A stretch of DNA of 64,000 bases from Zunongwangia mangrovi (GCF_900112105.1 NZ_FOKV01000007.1:1-64000); one strand, 5' to 3'; counted from the stretch's first letter, positions 8,970 to 18,559 are shown. The notes: generated by a model not told the origin, from the letters alone. Program-made: numbers and translations.

Positions 8970-11900
8970 ATGGAAAAAAAATACAATTTCAGGATTTTAA
9001 AAATTTTATTTGTAATAATTACTACTTCATTGTTTTGTGATACTATTTCCGCTCAACAAGTTAGTGGTGTAGTTTCAGATGCAAAATTGGGAGAACCATT
9101 ATTAGGTGTAACCGTTATAGAAAAGGGTTCTTCTAATGGAACTACTACAGATATGGATGGTAGATTTTCATTAAGGGTTCGAGACAAAAAAGGAGGAGCT
9201 TTAATTTTCTCATTTATAGGTTATAAAAGGGATACAGTTCCAATAGCTAACCAGGATTATATGAAAATAGAATTAAATGAAGAGTTAGGTCAGCTTAAGG
9301 AAGTAGTGATTAATGCAGGCTATGGGCAGATGAAAAAGGATATGACGACCGGATCAGTTGCTTCTATAAGTGGTGAGGATCTTCAAGATTTGCCCACAAC
9401 AACCGTTGTAGAGGCTTTACAAGGTAGAATAGCCGGTTTAAACGTTTTAGGAACCAGCGGAGCACCAGGAGCACAGGGTATCATAACACTTCGTGGAAAT
9501 ACTTCTATGAATCCAGATACAAGAAGTCAACCTTTATATGTTATTGACGGAGTAATTATGGATCCTGAGGTGAGTGGTGCTGCACAAGCTGGATTGAACC
9601 CGCTTGCATTATTAAACCCTAACGATATAAAATCCATAGATGTGCTAAAGGATGCAGCAGCAGCTACTATCTATGGAGCAAGAGGAGCCAATGGAGTAAT
9701 AATCGTTACAACCAAAAGAGCAAGTAGTAATAAACCACAAATTACCGTAAGAACCGAAATTGGAATGTCAACACGTCCAGCTCTTCGACCGGTTATGGTA
9801 GGTGCGGCTGAAAGACGTTTTAAGATGAATTATTTAAAAAATAATCTTACAAATCCCGAACAGAGAAGATTACTTTCCCTGATGCTAACAGATAGTTTAA
9901 ATACAGCCTTTAATAATAATTCTGATTGGCAGGACATGTTAATACAGGGAGCACTTACTAAGGAAGGAAATGTTGCTATAAGTGGTCGAACTGAAACTTC
10001 AGATTTTCGAATGAGTCTTAACTATTATGATGAGGAAGGAGTTATCAAAAATTCTGGATTTTCTAGAATGTCGGCTAATTTGATGTATAATTTTAGACCT
10101 GTTGAAAAATTTAGAATCAACAGTAATGTTTCTTTTACTCACGTGGGAAGAAAGCAAGGTAATGGGGATTACCTGTTTCGTTTTTCCGGATGGAATTTTC
10201 CTTCATCATTTTGGCAAATTACTGAAACAGAACGAGAATATCATACAGGAGCTTTGGAGGATGTAAGAAATAAAAATGACTTTTTCCTTTTTAATGGTAA
10301 CCTTAATTTACAGTATGATTTTAATAATCATCTAAAATTTACGAGCAATATAGTTGGGAATTTGAATTATAGCAGAGAGGATCGGTTTCAACCAGGGTAT
10401 GTGGCATGGAATGGCATAGCAAATGCTACAAGTAATAGCAGTGATAATCGTTATTATTCTGTAGAAAATTACTTCAATTTTACTACAAAATTCAATACAG
10501 AATCTCATAATTTTAATGCAGTCATAGGTCAAAGTTTCGAAGAGCAATATTCAGCAAATACTTATTCACAGGGTCGAGATATACCGGTAACTGCTATTAA
10601 AACAATACAAGGGTTACCTGATAAGAATACAACAACGAGTACTTATAATGGTGAAAGATCTCTAGCTTCTTTTTTTACTCGTTTATCCTATGATTACAAG
10701 CAAAAGTATTTGATTTCTGCTAATTATAGAATTGATGGTTCCTCACGATTTGGAAGGGACAATCGCTGGGCCTATTTCCCTTCTATTTCGGGTGGATGGA
10801 TAATAACTAACGAGAATTTCTTTCCTGAATCCAAAGCATTTTCTTTTGTGAAACTAAGAGGAAGTTATGGAATAACAGGTAGAGAGCCAGGAGGATTATA
10901 TCAGTCTTACCAGGGTTTGAGAAGTGATATTAATTATTATAACAATATATATACGCAATCCTATGGTGGAGCTGGTTTTATCGTGCCTAATTATGTTGAA
11001 AATGTATCTTCTCCGGGATTAAGTTGGGAACAAACAAGTCAGACCAATCTCGGTATTGAATTAAGATTTTTGGAAAATAGAATCAGTTTGACAGGAGAGG
11101 TTTATGAAAGATACACGGCCGATCTATTATTCAGCAGGCAAATTCCAGCCATTACAGGATATTCAAATGCTTTGGATAATACTATGGATGTTTTAAATCA
11201 GGGTTGGGAATTAACATTAGGGGCTTCCATAGTTCAGAATGAAAAATTTAGATGGAGATCAGATCTGACTATCGCGCATAACGAAAATATTGTCGCCAAG
11301 ACACCTGGGGGCAGAGATATCACTAGTGCCTGGTTCAGCGTATCTCAAGGAGGTCCTCTCTATAATTATAAAGTATGGGAAACAGATGGTGTATATCCTA
11401 GAACTTCAGATGTTCCGGTAGATCCCTTGACAGGAGAGAGGATGAGGCAAGGCTGGTCAGGAGGGAATCAGTATGAAGGTGGTGATCCAAGAAGGATAGA
11501 TCAGAACAATGACTATATTATAGATGGTAATGATCTGGTATCTTATGGAAGTTCTGATCCCGATTTATATGGTGGATGGAATAATACATTCAATTATAAA
11601 GGATTTAGTTTATCAGTACAATGCAATTTTGTTTATGGAAGAAATATTCTAAACGGATATCTTTCTGATAAGTTGAATGGGGCATCTAATAATGCCAATA
11701 ATATGTGGGGGAGCATTTCAGGTCCTGCCTCAGATCTTGGAGATTATTCATTTTGGATAAATCCCGGCGATGACACAGAGTATCCTAGAATTATTCCTAA
11801 CAATATAGATCAGTGGAATATTCAAAGTTCTTCTTTTATTGAAGATGGAAGTTTTTTCAGAGTGAAATTCATAAATCTTGGATACTCCATACCCCGTGCC

Positions 11901-12077
11901 CTTAGTGAGAACCTAGGTTTGGATAGAGCGAGATTATGGGGAAGTGTGAACAATGTTTGGACATATTCAGATTCCACTTTATTGGATCCTGAAGCAGTAG
12001 CACCTAATGGTTATGCATCTGCCCAGGCTTACCCTGTTCCGAATAAATTTTCATTAGGTATTGAAGTTGCATTTTAA
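8970..12077 (+). CDS. SusC/RagA family TonB-linked outer membrane glycan transporter
   Basis: The 1035-residue protein has a signal peptide (about 1-28), an N-terminal carboxypeptidase-regulatory-like domain (about 30-105, 'VSGVVSDAKLGEPLLGVTV'), a TonB plug ('QGRIAGLNVLGTSGAPGAQG', 'LYVIDGV', 'AAATIYGARGANGVIIVTTK') and a long beta-barrel ending in 'KFSLGIEVAF' with a terminal aromatic. These are the hallmarks of SusC-type importers that pair with a SusD lipoprotein. The susD gene starts 10 bp downstream. It is the first gene of an operon reaching about 15280 and is preceded by an inverted-repeat-rich leader and the divergent AraC gene. The substrate is probably the oligosaccharide released by the neighbouring GH43, GH97 and DUF5695 proteins. 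Confidence 0.96.
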   Translation: MEKKYNFRILKILFVIITTSLFCDTISAQQVSGVVSDAKLGEPLLGVTVIEKGSSNGTTTDMDGRFSLRVRDKKGGALIFSFIGYKRDTVPIANQDYMKIELNEELGQLKEVVINAGYGQMKKDMTTGSVASISGEDLQDLPTTTVVEALQGRIAGLNVLGTSGAPGAQGIITLRGNTSMNPDTRSQPLYVIDGVIMDPEVSGAAQAGLNPLALLNPNDIKSIDVLKDAAAATIYGARGANGVIIVTTKRASSNKPQITVRTEIGMSTRPALRPVMVGAAERRFKMNYLKNNLTNPEQRRLLSLMLTDSLNTAFNNNSDWQDMLIQGALTKEGNVAISGRTETSDFRMSLNYYDEEGVIKNSGFSRMSANLMYNFRPVEKFRINSNVSFTHVGRKQGNGDYLFRFSGWNFPSSFWQITETEREYHTGALEDVRNKNDFFLFNGNLNLQYDFNNHLKFTSNIVGNLNYSREDRFQPGYVAWNGIANATSNSSDNRYYSVENYFNFTTKFNTESHNFNAVIGQSFEEQYSANTYSQGRDIPVTAIKTIQGLPDKNTTTSTYNGERSLASFFTRLSYDYKQKYLISANYRIDGSSRFGRDNRWAYFPSISGGWIITNENFFPESKAFSFVKLRGSYGITGREPGGLYQSYQGLRSDINYYNNIYTQSYGGAGFIVPNYVENVSSPGLSWEQTSQTNLGIELRFLENRISLTGEVYERYTADLLFSRQIPAITGYSNALDNTMDVLNQGWELTLGASIVQNEKFRWRSDLTIAHNENIVAKTPGGRDITSAWFSVSQGGPLYNYKVWETDGVYPRTSDVPVDPLTGERMRQGWSGGNQYEGGDPRRIDQNNDYIIDGNDLVSYGSSDPDLYGGWNNTFNYKGFSLSVQCNFVYGRNILNGYLSDKLNGASNNANNMWGSISGPASDLGDYSFWINPGDDTEYPRIIPNNIDQWNIQSSSFIEDGSFFRVKFINLGYSIPRALSENLGLDRARLWGSVNNVWTYSDSTLLDPEAVAPNGYASAQAYPVPNKFSLGIEVAF

Positions 12078-12087
12078 AAATTAGAAC

Positions 12088-13587
12088 ATGAAGATTAGAA
12101 AGAAGTACATATATATAGTTGTAGCATTGATATTATTTACCTCCTGTGAGGACTTTTTGGAAAAAGAACCATTTCATCAACCAGTGCAGCAAAATTTTTG
12201 GCAGACCTCAGAGGATGTTGAATCCGGTTTAAATGGTGCTTACGCATTATTGCGGGTGGCATTTAATGATAAGGTAGCTTATTATACTTATGGTGATGTT
12301 CCTTCAGATCAGTTTTCCTATACGGGTTATGAAGATTACGATAACATTAGAATGTATAATCTAGGGGAACGTTTAAATGAAAATAGTAGTTACAGGACAA
12401 TGGTGCACATGAGGGACTGGACCAATTTCTACAAGGTGATTAATCATGTGAACACAATTATTGCTAAAACCCAAGAAATATCTGTAAATGAATTTGATTC
12501 TGAACAAGATAAAAATAATAAAATAGGTGAAGCTTATTTTCTACGTGGTTTTACGTATTTCTATATGACTCGAATTTGGGGAGATCTTCCACTGCTTACC
12601 GAATATATAAGAGATCCGGTAAATCAACCTTATGTGGCTCGTTCTCCTAAAGAAGAGATATGGGATCAGATAAATTCAGATTTAACTATGGCTTCAGATT
12701 TATTAACCTGGGGTTATAACCGCGGTGTAAATAATGCAATTAGAGGAAGTAAAGGAGCTACCTTAGCCACTTTAGCACATTTGCATGCCTGGCAGGGTAA
12801 TTATGACCAAGTTGCAAATGTTACGCAAACCTTATTAGAGAATGGCGGATATGCACTAATACCAGGGAATCAATATGAAACAATGTTTGATAATCCCACC
12901 ACTGAAAATATTTTCGAAATCTCTAGTCAGTTAGAAGATGAAGAAGAATTTCAGGAAGATGGTGAATTTACAATTGGTAGAAAACTGTTGAAATTTCCTT
13001 ATACGGTTAGAGAATTTCAGGTTGAACCGGAATGGCGTTTTGATGTTAATAGGTTTAGAACTCTATTTAACGTTCAGGATGGAGAAACTAATGATTCTAT
13101 ACCTGACTTACGACTCCAGCAAGTGTTCGAAGATATTGGAAGTTTCATGCCAATAACGACTAAGTATGATAATACAGGTTTCGAATTTCCTGATGAAACA
13201 AGGGGCTTCTATGTAGATAATAATATAATTATTTTTCGCTTGGCAGGTATAATGTTATTAAGAGCAGAAGCCTTAGCCGCCATGGGACAAACAAGTGGTT
13301 CGATTGAACTTCTTGATCAGGTTCGTGCGAGAGTTGGTTTAGAACCCTATAATGGAGAACAAGAGCTGTTTACGGCAGTAATGGAAGAAAGAGCTCGAGA
13401 ATTATGGGCTGAAGGGCATCGTTTTTATGATATGATTCGAATGAAAAGAGAGGTTCCAACATTCCAATTTTCATTTATCAATGATGATGATTTTCAAGCC
13501 GAAAAATATTACTGGCCCATAGAACCATTATTACGAACAAATGATCCAGAATTAGAGCAAACTGAATTTTGGAGAAGTAGAATATAG
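12088..13587 (+). CDS. SusD/RagB family glycan-binding lipoprotein
   Basis: The 499-residue protein has a lipoprotein signal ending in 'LILFTSCEDF', with Cys20 as the lipidation site. Its TPR-like SusD fold is recognisable from 'NFWQTSEDVESGLNGAYALL' near the N-terminus, 'KIGEAYFLRGFTYFYMTRIW' in the middle and 'EERARELWAEGHRFYDMIRM' near the C-terminus, ending with a typical 'YWPIEP' tail. SusD proteins sit on the outer face of the outer membrane and form the lid over their SusC partner. It lies 10 bp after susC and 12 bp before the next lipoprotein, so it is clearly part of the same operon. Confidence 0.96.
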   Translation: MKIRKKYIYIVVALILFTSCEDFLEKEPFHQPVQQNFWQTSEDVESGLNGAYALLRVAFNDKVAYYTYGDVPSDQFSYTGYEDYDNIRMYNLGERLNENSSYRTMVHMRDWTNFYKVINHVNTIIAKTQEISVNEFDSEQDKNNKIGEAYFLRGFTYFYMTRIWGDLPLLTEYIRDPVNQPYVARSPKEEIWDQINSDLTMASDLLTWGYNRGVNNAIRGSKGATLATLAHLHAWQGNYDQVANVTQTLLENGGYALIPGNQYETMFDNPTTENIFEISSQLEDEEEFQEDGEFTIGRKLLKFPYTVREFQVEPEWRFDVNRFRTLFNVQDGETNDSIPDLRLQQVFEDIGSFMPITTKYDNTGFEFPDETRGFYVDNNIIIFRLAGIMLLRAEALAAMGQTSGSIELLDQVRARVGLEPYNGEQELFTAVMEERARELWAEGHRFYDMIRMKREVPTFQFSFINDDDFQAEKYYWPIEPLLRTNDPELEQTEFWRSRI

Positions 13588-13599
13588 CACATTTTAATA

Positions 13600-14253
13600 A
13601 TGAATAAAATTATGAAAAATTACTTTTTAAATATAGCTGTTATAGTATTTTTAGGAGGATTATTAATTAGTTGTGACGATTCCCCTTATTTAACTGATGA
13701 AGGTGTTCATGATCCAAATATTGAGGTGAGTAAAGTTGAATATCTAGAACAAAATGATTGGGAGTTGTTTGATACGCTCGTACTTTTGATCGATCACTAT
13801 GATATGCGGGAAGAAGTAAATAACGCGGCTACATTTTTTGCAGCGACAGATTATGCTTTTGCATTTAACAATCAGCCTTTAGATTCCATTTATAGCAGAT
13901 ACCCTGCGGATACAATTAGAGATTATATATTTAATGAGCGGATTATGCTTGAAGAATTGGCAGAGCGTGGATCCCCACTTACTTTGAACAGTGCTTCGGG
14001 AAAAGAATTTCAGGTTTTTACAAGAACTGATAATGACTTTTTTGCGGGGGAAAGATGGAGTAGTGTAGAACCTGATTTTTTGTATTTAACTAAAATCATT
14101 GGAGAAAATATAGATCCTATCGGAGTAGACCCTATAACAATTCCATTTGAAGAAAGGGATATTAGTGTTAGAATGCAAACTCAGGGAATTATTGATCCCG
14201 ATGGTAATATGATGCATGTAATAAGTAATACTCACAGTTTTGGTTTTAATTAA
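13600..14253 (+). CDS. Fasciclin-like domain lipoprotein in the SusCD operon
   Basis: The protein has 217 residues from ATG 13600, or 213 from a second ATG at 13612. The second start would place the signal directly as MKNYFLNIAVIVFLGG before the lipobox 'LLISCDD'. The body resembles a single degenerate fasciclin (FAS1) domain: 'TLVLLIDHYDMREEVNN', 'ATFFAATDYAF' and a closing 'DGNMMHVISNTHSFGF'. In PULs such proteins are thought to be surface glycan-binding or adhesion accessories, though the role here is inferred. The stop at 14253 lies 7 bp before the next ATG. Confidence 0.75.
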   Translation: MNKIMKNYFLNIAVIVFLGGLLISCDDSPYLTDEGVHDPNIEVSKVEYLEQNDWELFDTLVLLIDHYDMREEVNNAATFFAATDYAFAFNNQPLDSIYSRYPADTIRDYIFNERIMLEELAERGSPLTLNSASGKEFQVFTRTDNDFFAGERWSSVEPDFLYLTKIIGENIDPIGVDPITIPFEERDISVRMQTQGIIDPDGNMMHVISNTHSFGFN

Positions 14254-14260
14254 TAAAAAG

Positions 14261-15280
14261 ATGAAAAAAATAAAATTATATCAATGGTTAACTGTAATTG
14301 TGTTTATCGCTCTATACAGTTGTCAGGAAGAAGGAATTACAGATGGATATTTAAGCAATGATATTCGTTATGAAACTAATCCATTTGTGGTAAGACAAGG
14401 AGAAATAAGATCAAGTCCACCATTATCAGTATATGGTTCTACGGCTCCTGTTGAAGTGGAATTACTAGATATAAGAAGAGTAGGAAGCGAAGAAACGGCG
14501 GAAGCTTGGTTGCAAGATTATCCCACTCCTATATGGGTGGGGGCCATGGATCCAGAAGTTGATACAACCTTGGCAGCGATATTAGAAAATAAAATTGAAA
14601 CCAGAGACCTTCCAGTGTTTAGAATAGAAGAAATTGGAGGACGTATAATGATTAGTAGTCAAACCTGGAATGTTGAACCCGGAGAATATACTATAGATGT
14701 AAGAGTAAGTAATTCTGCAGGTAGTAGGGTTGTAGAAGACGCTACTACCATAATAGTGGAGCAAGGACAGGATTATCGTTTAGGTTTCCAGGAATCTTTT
14801 TTTACGTCTGTTAATCAACCGCAGGGTTGGATATGGCGCCCTTTAGAGGTTGAGGTAAATTTTGATCCATCAGGATCCAATAAGATCATTTTAAAATGGA
14901 TGGATAAAAATGGTGATTTTTTCAATCCGAGTGAGGGTGAAGTTATTAATGGTTGGACCGAAGGATGGAGACATTACTTTCAAGAAAATACACCATGGGG
15001 ATACGAATTAACCGACGAAGCAATGATTTTTGAATTTCCTTACCCTCCATTTCCATCAAATCCTCAAGCCTGGGTTTATTCTTATAGAATTCCCTCACAG
15101 TTTATTAGCGAATATGGAGAAGAATGGTTCGCAGATATGGATTTCAATACCAGATTGCACGATATTAGAGTGTACAAAGATGGAACATATACATTTATTA
15201 TAAAATGCAATGATATAGAAAGAAGAGACCCTAATGCTCCGGACCCAATTGTAGAAGAATCTGAAGTAGAAGGAGAATAG
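14261..15280 (+). CDS. SusE-like surface lipoprotein, possible DUF5007-type glycan binder
   Basis: The 339-residue protein has a lipoprotein signal ending in 'IALYSCQEE'. I chose ATG 14261; an in-frame ATG at 14240 would overlap the previous gene and put extra residues before the signal. An Ig/PKD-like segment (about 40-165, ending 'PGEYTIDVRVSNSAGSRVVED') precedes a Trp-rich C-terminal half ('QPQGWIWRPLEVEV', 'GWRHYFQENTPWGYE'). Position as the last gene of a SusC-SusD-fasciclin-like operon matches surface glycan-binding proteins of other Bacteroidota PULs. The DUF5007 assignment is from memory and uncertain. Confidence 0.65.
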   Translation: MKKIKLYQWLTVIVFIALYSCQEEGITDGYLSNDIRYETNPFVVRQGEIRSSPPLSVYGSTAPVEVELLDIRRVGSEETAEAWLQDYPTPIWVGAMDPEVDTTLAAILENKIETRDLPVFRIEEIGGRIMISSQTWNVEPGEYTIDVRVSNSAGSRVVEDATTIIVEQGQDYRLGFQESFFTSVNQPQGWIWRPLEVEVNFDPSGSNKIILKWMDKNGDFFNPSEGEVINGWTEGWRHYFQENTPWGYELTDEAMIFEFPYPPFPSNPQAWVYSYRIPSQFISEYGEEWFADMDFNTRLHDIRVYKDGTYTFIIKCNDIERRDPNAPDPIVEESEVEGE

Positions 15281-15342
15281 TTGTTTAAAATATGAGTTTG
15301 AATTAGCTAAGATTTTTAGGCATATCTTTTACAATTGAAACA

Positions 15343-15380
15343 ACAGTCCATTGTTGAGCATTCAGTGGACTGTATTTTTT
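15343..15380 (+). terminator. Terminator of the first SusCD operon
   Basis: ACAGTCCA (15343-15350) pairs with TGGACTGT (15366-15373) across a 15-nt loop and is followed by a T-rich run. It lies 63 bp after the last operon stop. I see no convincing gene in the rest of 15281-15533. Confidence 0.65.
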
Positions 15381-15533
15381 TATTAAGAATTGATCATAAA
15401 TCACTTTTGACATCAATTTTTGTATAAAAATATTTGTTTCGTTTCCAGAAATTTTAGTTAAAATACTATTAGTTCTTTCTAAGTTTCTATGGTACATTTA
15501 TTTAACTTTAATTAATATATAAAACCGTTACTT

Positions 15534-16253
15534 ATGAAAAATTTAATTGAAAAGTCTCTATCTCTCTTTTTGCTTTTAGTGATTTTAGTATCCTGTGAAA
15601 GCGAGGAATTAATAGAACAAGATCAGGAAATAAATTATAAACAAAAGTTATCGGAGATTATAACGTTAAATCCGGTTGATGAAGCTTATTCCAAACAAGA
15701 AACTAGAAATGAATTGCCACCACTAAATTTTGATACTTATAAAGAAGCTTATGATTACTTTAAAGAAAATAAAACTTTTTATTCCGATACTCTGGTGTCA
15801 AGAATGGAACCTGTGAACTCGTTAGCTAATCAGTTAAAAAGTAATGACAACACTACTCTTTACTAAATAGTTAATGGTAGCACTTCTGTGCAGGGAGCTA
15901 TAATTGGTAGTGTCTATATTTTCTATAATGTTCAGGTTGCCGGAACATTTTTTACTTACTTTAATCCAATTACACGCATTCAAACCTATTCAAATGGTAA
16001 CTTACATATTCCAACTATCTCAAATATAACTGTTTCGTACTCAGGGTTACTTAATATTGTAGAGACGGGATATTCAGAAGGTTTTAATTACTGGATTAAA
16101 CATTATACCCAGACTGTAGGTATAAAGGGAATTGAATATACACAACCTGTCAATGTAAGAAGTGATTATATGATTTATATAGCTTCTGAATTTCCTACTA
16201 CAAACAGGCCTCAGGTAAATATTGCTTATAGCTTTATGGCAACATTTTTATAG
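15534..16253 (+). pseudogene. Lipoprotein gene interrupted by one in-frame stop codon
   Basis: A single frame runs from ATG 15534 to TAG 16251-16253 (240 codons) with only one internal stop, TAA at 15864-15866. The first part (110 residues) has a lipoprotein signal ending 'LVILVSCESEE'. The second part continues without a frame change ('IVNGSTSVQGAIIGSVYIFY') and has no start of its own beyond a GTG. The simplest reading is a nonsense mutation in one lipoprotein gene, although stop-codon readthrough or a base error cannot be excluded. I do not recognise the family. The following gene starts 1 bp after its stop, so the two formed one transcript. A decayed relative lies at about 17190-17405. 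Confidence 0.7.
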
Positions 16254-16254
16254 A

Positions 16255-17100
16255 ATGAAACAGATGATCCATTTTTTAGTAAAACATAAATTTTTAGGGC
16301 TTTTTATACTATGTGGCATACTTTTAATTTCGCAAAAAAATTACGCTCAGGAATTCGGGAATCAGGGAGAAGGGCATGTCATGATAAAAACCTATATGTC
16401 TTTCCAGCCTTTTACCCCTATAAATAATAAAGAACCATCTGTTAACTACGACTTTTACATAAAAGAATACCAGGTTCTAAGAGCACCTTTTGAGAAGGAA
16501 GAAGTTCATGATCCTCCTGAAACGGTAACTATGCACCGGGGATATAATGAAGCTGATGCTGCGGAAGACGTTCAAATAAAATTTTCATTTACTGCAAAAG
16601 TTGTTCAGCCAAAATATATTATAAATTTAAAAAAATCTGAGGTCTCTGTAATTAAAAATAAGAAAGATAGCGTATTGTTTTATCGCGAAGACCTTAAAGA
16701 AAATAAAGAAGACTTTTTTTATAGATATTTTTATCATAAAGAAAATAAAAACACAATTCAATATCAAGAAGATTCCACCCGTCTAATTGCAGGCAGACTT
16801 TGTAAAAAGGGATGGTTCTATTTGAACAGGACAGAAGAAAATGGGAACAGCAATAAAAAGGTACGTTTTTGGTATTCAAAAGAAACATCCCAACTTATAT
16901 CACCACTAAATCATTTATTTAAATCAGATTTCCCTTTTCAGGTTTTTGCGGTTAGTTTGCCTATAGATACTGTGAAAAAAGGATACCTTAATTTTATGGT
17001 TGATTTGTTCGAGGAAGAACCTGTCAAAGTAGAAAAATTTGATTTACCTAAAAAAAAGATGGAGGTAGATCGTAAAACATGGCAGGAGATGTGGCATTAG
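16255..17100 (+). CDS. Secreted protein of unknown function, GNQGEGH paralogue 1
   Basis: The 281-residue protein has a signal peptide ending 'LISQKNYAQEF'. I start it at ATG 16255, directly after the stop of the preceding gene; an in-frame upstream ATG at 16222 would overlap that gene and bury the signal. The mature protein begins 'EFGNQGEGHVMIKTY'. The mid-region 'LIAGRLCKKGWFYLN' followed by 'KVRFWYSKE' distantly recalls the 'IxGYxCKK...WYT' pattern of GLPGLI-type periplasmic proteins, but I see no real GLPGLI motif. It is clearly paralogous to the gene at 17425 (same start, same 'KLEKFD/KVEKFD' tail). Function is unknown. Confidence 0.75.
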   Translation: MKQMIHFLVKHKFLGLFILCGILLISQKNYAQEFGNQGEGHVMIKTYMSFQPFTPINNKEPSVNYDFYIKEYQVLRAPFEKEEVHDPPETVTMHRGYNEADAAEDVQIKFSFTAKVVQPKYIINLKKSEVSVIKNKKDSVLFYREDLKENKEDFFYRYFYHKENKNTIQYQEDSTRLIAGRLCKKGWFYLNRTEENGNSNKKVRFWYSKETSQLISPLNHLFKSDFPFQVFAVSLPIDTVKKGYLNFMVDLFEEEPVKVEKFDLPKKKMEVDRKTWQEMWH

Positions 17101-17189
17101 GCGAAAGCTATCTAACATCATCGGAGTTTGGGTGCCAGGTAAGATCTTAAAATTATGTTGGATTTTTAGAATTTATGATATAAGAATAG

Positions 17190-17405
17190 GAGAGTTAAAG
17201 TTATACTTTTAGCAATTTTGATTTCTTATGAAATCGAATCAACACAAAACAATCCGAAATTAAATTGTAAACAAAAGCTATCTGAGGTTTCGACATTAAA
17301 AAATGAATAAAAAACCTATTCTAATCAGGAAACCAGGAAAGAATTGCTATCACTATATTTCGATACTTATAATGAAACTTCTGAACTCGTTACCGCTTTA
17401 TGGTA
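17190..17405 (+). pseudogene. Decayed remnant of the 15534-type lipoprotein gene
   Basis: Nucleotides here align with the 5' third of the lipoprotein gene at 15534. Matching blocks include TAAACAAAAG followed by a TATC-like segment, TCAGGAAACCAGGAAAGAAT against CAAGAAACTAGAAATGAAT, a TTTCGATACTTATAA-type block, and GAACTCGTTA. About 60 bp are missing between the last two blocks, and stop codons interrupt every frame. The remnant sits just before paralogue 2, as the intact-order copy sits before paralogue 1. Boundaries are approximate. Confidence 0.65.
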
Positions 17406-17424
17406 AAATATTTATAAAATAAGA

Positions 17425-18300
17425 ATGAAGCAATTTATTTTAATTTTAATCGGTCATAAATTAATAGAAGTTTTTACTCTATGCTGCCTACTTGCATCTT
17501 CACAAAAAAATTATGCTCAGGAATTCGGGAATCAGGGAGAGGGACATATTATGGTAAAAACTTACACTTCTTACCAGCCTTTTACCCCGGTAAATAATAC
17601 TGAACCGCCGCCCATTGAATATAACTTTTATATAAAGGATTCTTTGGTTCTAAGAGAGCCATATGAAGAGACGAATTTTCCGTCTGAAAATAGTCAAAAA
17701 ATAATCCAAGATGAGACTCGGGAAGACGTTAATATTAAATTTTCTTTTTCCGCAAAAGTCATTCAGCCAAAGTATATAATAGATTTAAAAGGAGCTGAAG
17801 TTTTCGTGATTCAAGTAATTAGAGACACGGCTTTTTTTTATCGGGAAAATATTAAGGTTAATAAAGAAAACATTTTTTATAAAGAATTTAATTGGAAAAA
17901 AAGCTTAATTCATTTTGAACAGAACAGCTCTAGAATAATTGCGGGCAGGAGATGCAAAATGGGATGGTTTAATTTGAATAGCGAGAAGAATATAGCCAAT
18001 GTTAAAAAAATTCGTTTTTGGTATTCAGAAAATAAATCGCGTCCTATCTCTCCGCTTAACAATTTTATATCGGTAAATTTCCCATATAACGTTTTTGCTA
18101 TAAGTCTTCCGATATCGGGAAATGGAAAGAATTTAAAAGATGGTTATCTTAATTATGAGATTGATCTGTTAAAGCAAGAACCCGTTAAGTTGGAAAAATT
18201 TGATTTTCCCGATAAAAGAAAGGAAGTAAACCGAAAAACCTGGTGGGAATTAAATATTCAGGAAGCAGCTGCTCAATATGAAAGAGAATTAGGCAATTAG
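17425..18300 (+). CDS. Secreted protein of unknown function, GNQGEGH paralogue 2
   Basis: The 291-residue protein has a signal peptide (about 1-31, ending 'SSQKNYAQEF') and the same mature start 'EFGNQGEGHIMVKTY' as the gene at 16255. Shared blocks include 'FTPVNN', 'VIQPKYIIDLK', 'IIAGRRCKMGWFNLN', 'IRFWYSENKS' and 'EPVKLEKFDFP'. The C-terminus is about 18 residues longer. Together with the upstream remnant it forms the second copy of a duplicated two-gene module. No catalytic motif is visible and the function is unknown. Confidence 0.75.
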   Translation: MKQFILILIGHKLIEVFTLCCLLASSQKNYAQEFGNQGEGHIMVKTYTSYQPFTPVNNTEPPPIEYNFYIKDSLVLREPYEETNFPSENSQKIIQDETREDVNIKFSFSAKVIQPKYIIDLKGAEVFVIQVIRDTAFFYRENIKVNKENIFYKEFNWKKSLIHFEQNSSRIIAGRRCKMGWFNLNSEKNIANVKKIRFWYSENKSRPISPLNNFISVNFPYNVFAISLPISGNGKNLKDGYLNYEIDLLKQEPVKLEKFDFPDKRKEVNRKTWWELNIQEAAAQYERELGN

Positions 18301-18397
18301 ATTTATTTAAAGTGATTTTAGGATCTATTCATTATTTGATTTACTAGTTTCATTTTTCAGAAAAGTTTAAAAATTTCAAACTATTAATTATTATCAT

Positions 18398-18559
18398 ATG
18401 TTTAATCTTCCCTCTTTATTTTTATTACTGAAAGTCGGTTACGTAGTACTAATATTATTGATTATATTTTTTCTATATAAATCAATTAAAAAGTTTCTTT
18501 CATTGAAACAAGAACAAAATGATTTACTTCGAGAGTTAATTAAAAACATGAAAAGTTAA
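18398..18559 (+). CDS. Small single-pass membrane protein (53 residues)
   Basis: ATG 18398 to TAA 18557-18559 encodes 53 residues. They are a hydrophobic N-terminal half (residues 3-28, including 'VGYVVLILLIIFFLY') and a charged C-terminal helix ending 'NDLLRELIKNMKS'. The pattern of one transmembrane helix plus a short cytoplasmic amphipathic tail is common among small Flavobacteriia membrane proteins. It lies 97 bp after paralogue 2 and 55 bp before the DUF1593 gene on the same strand. No function can be assigned. Confidence 0.5.
   Translation: MFNLPSLFLLLKVGYVVLILLIIFFLYKSIKKFLSLKQEQNDLLRELIKNMKS

Noticed and set aside
15303-15497. A 64-codon open frame on the minus strand
   Set aside because: It covers the operon terminator at 15343-15380 and has no recognisable protein features.
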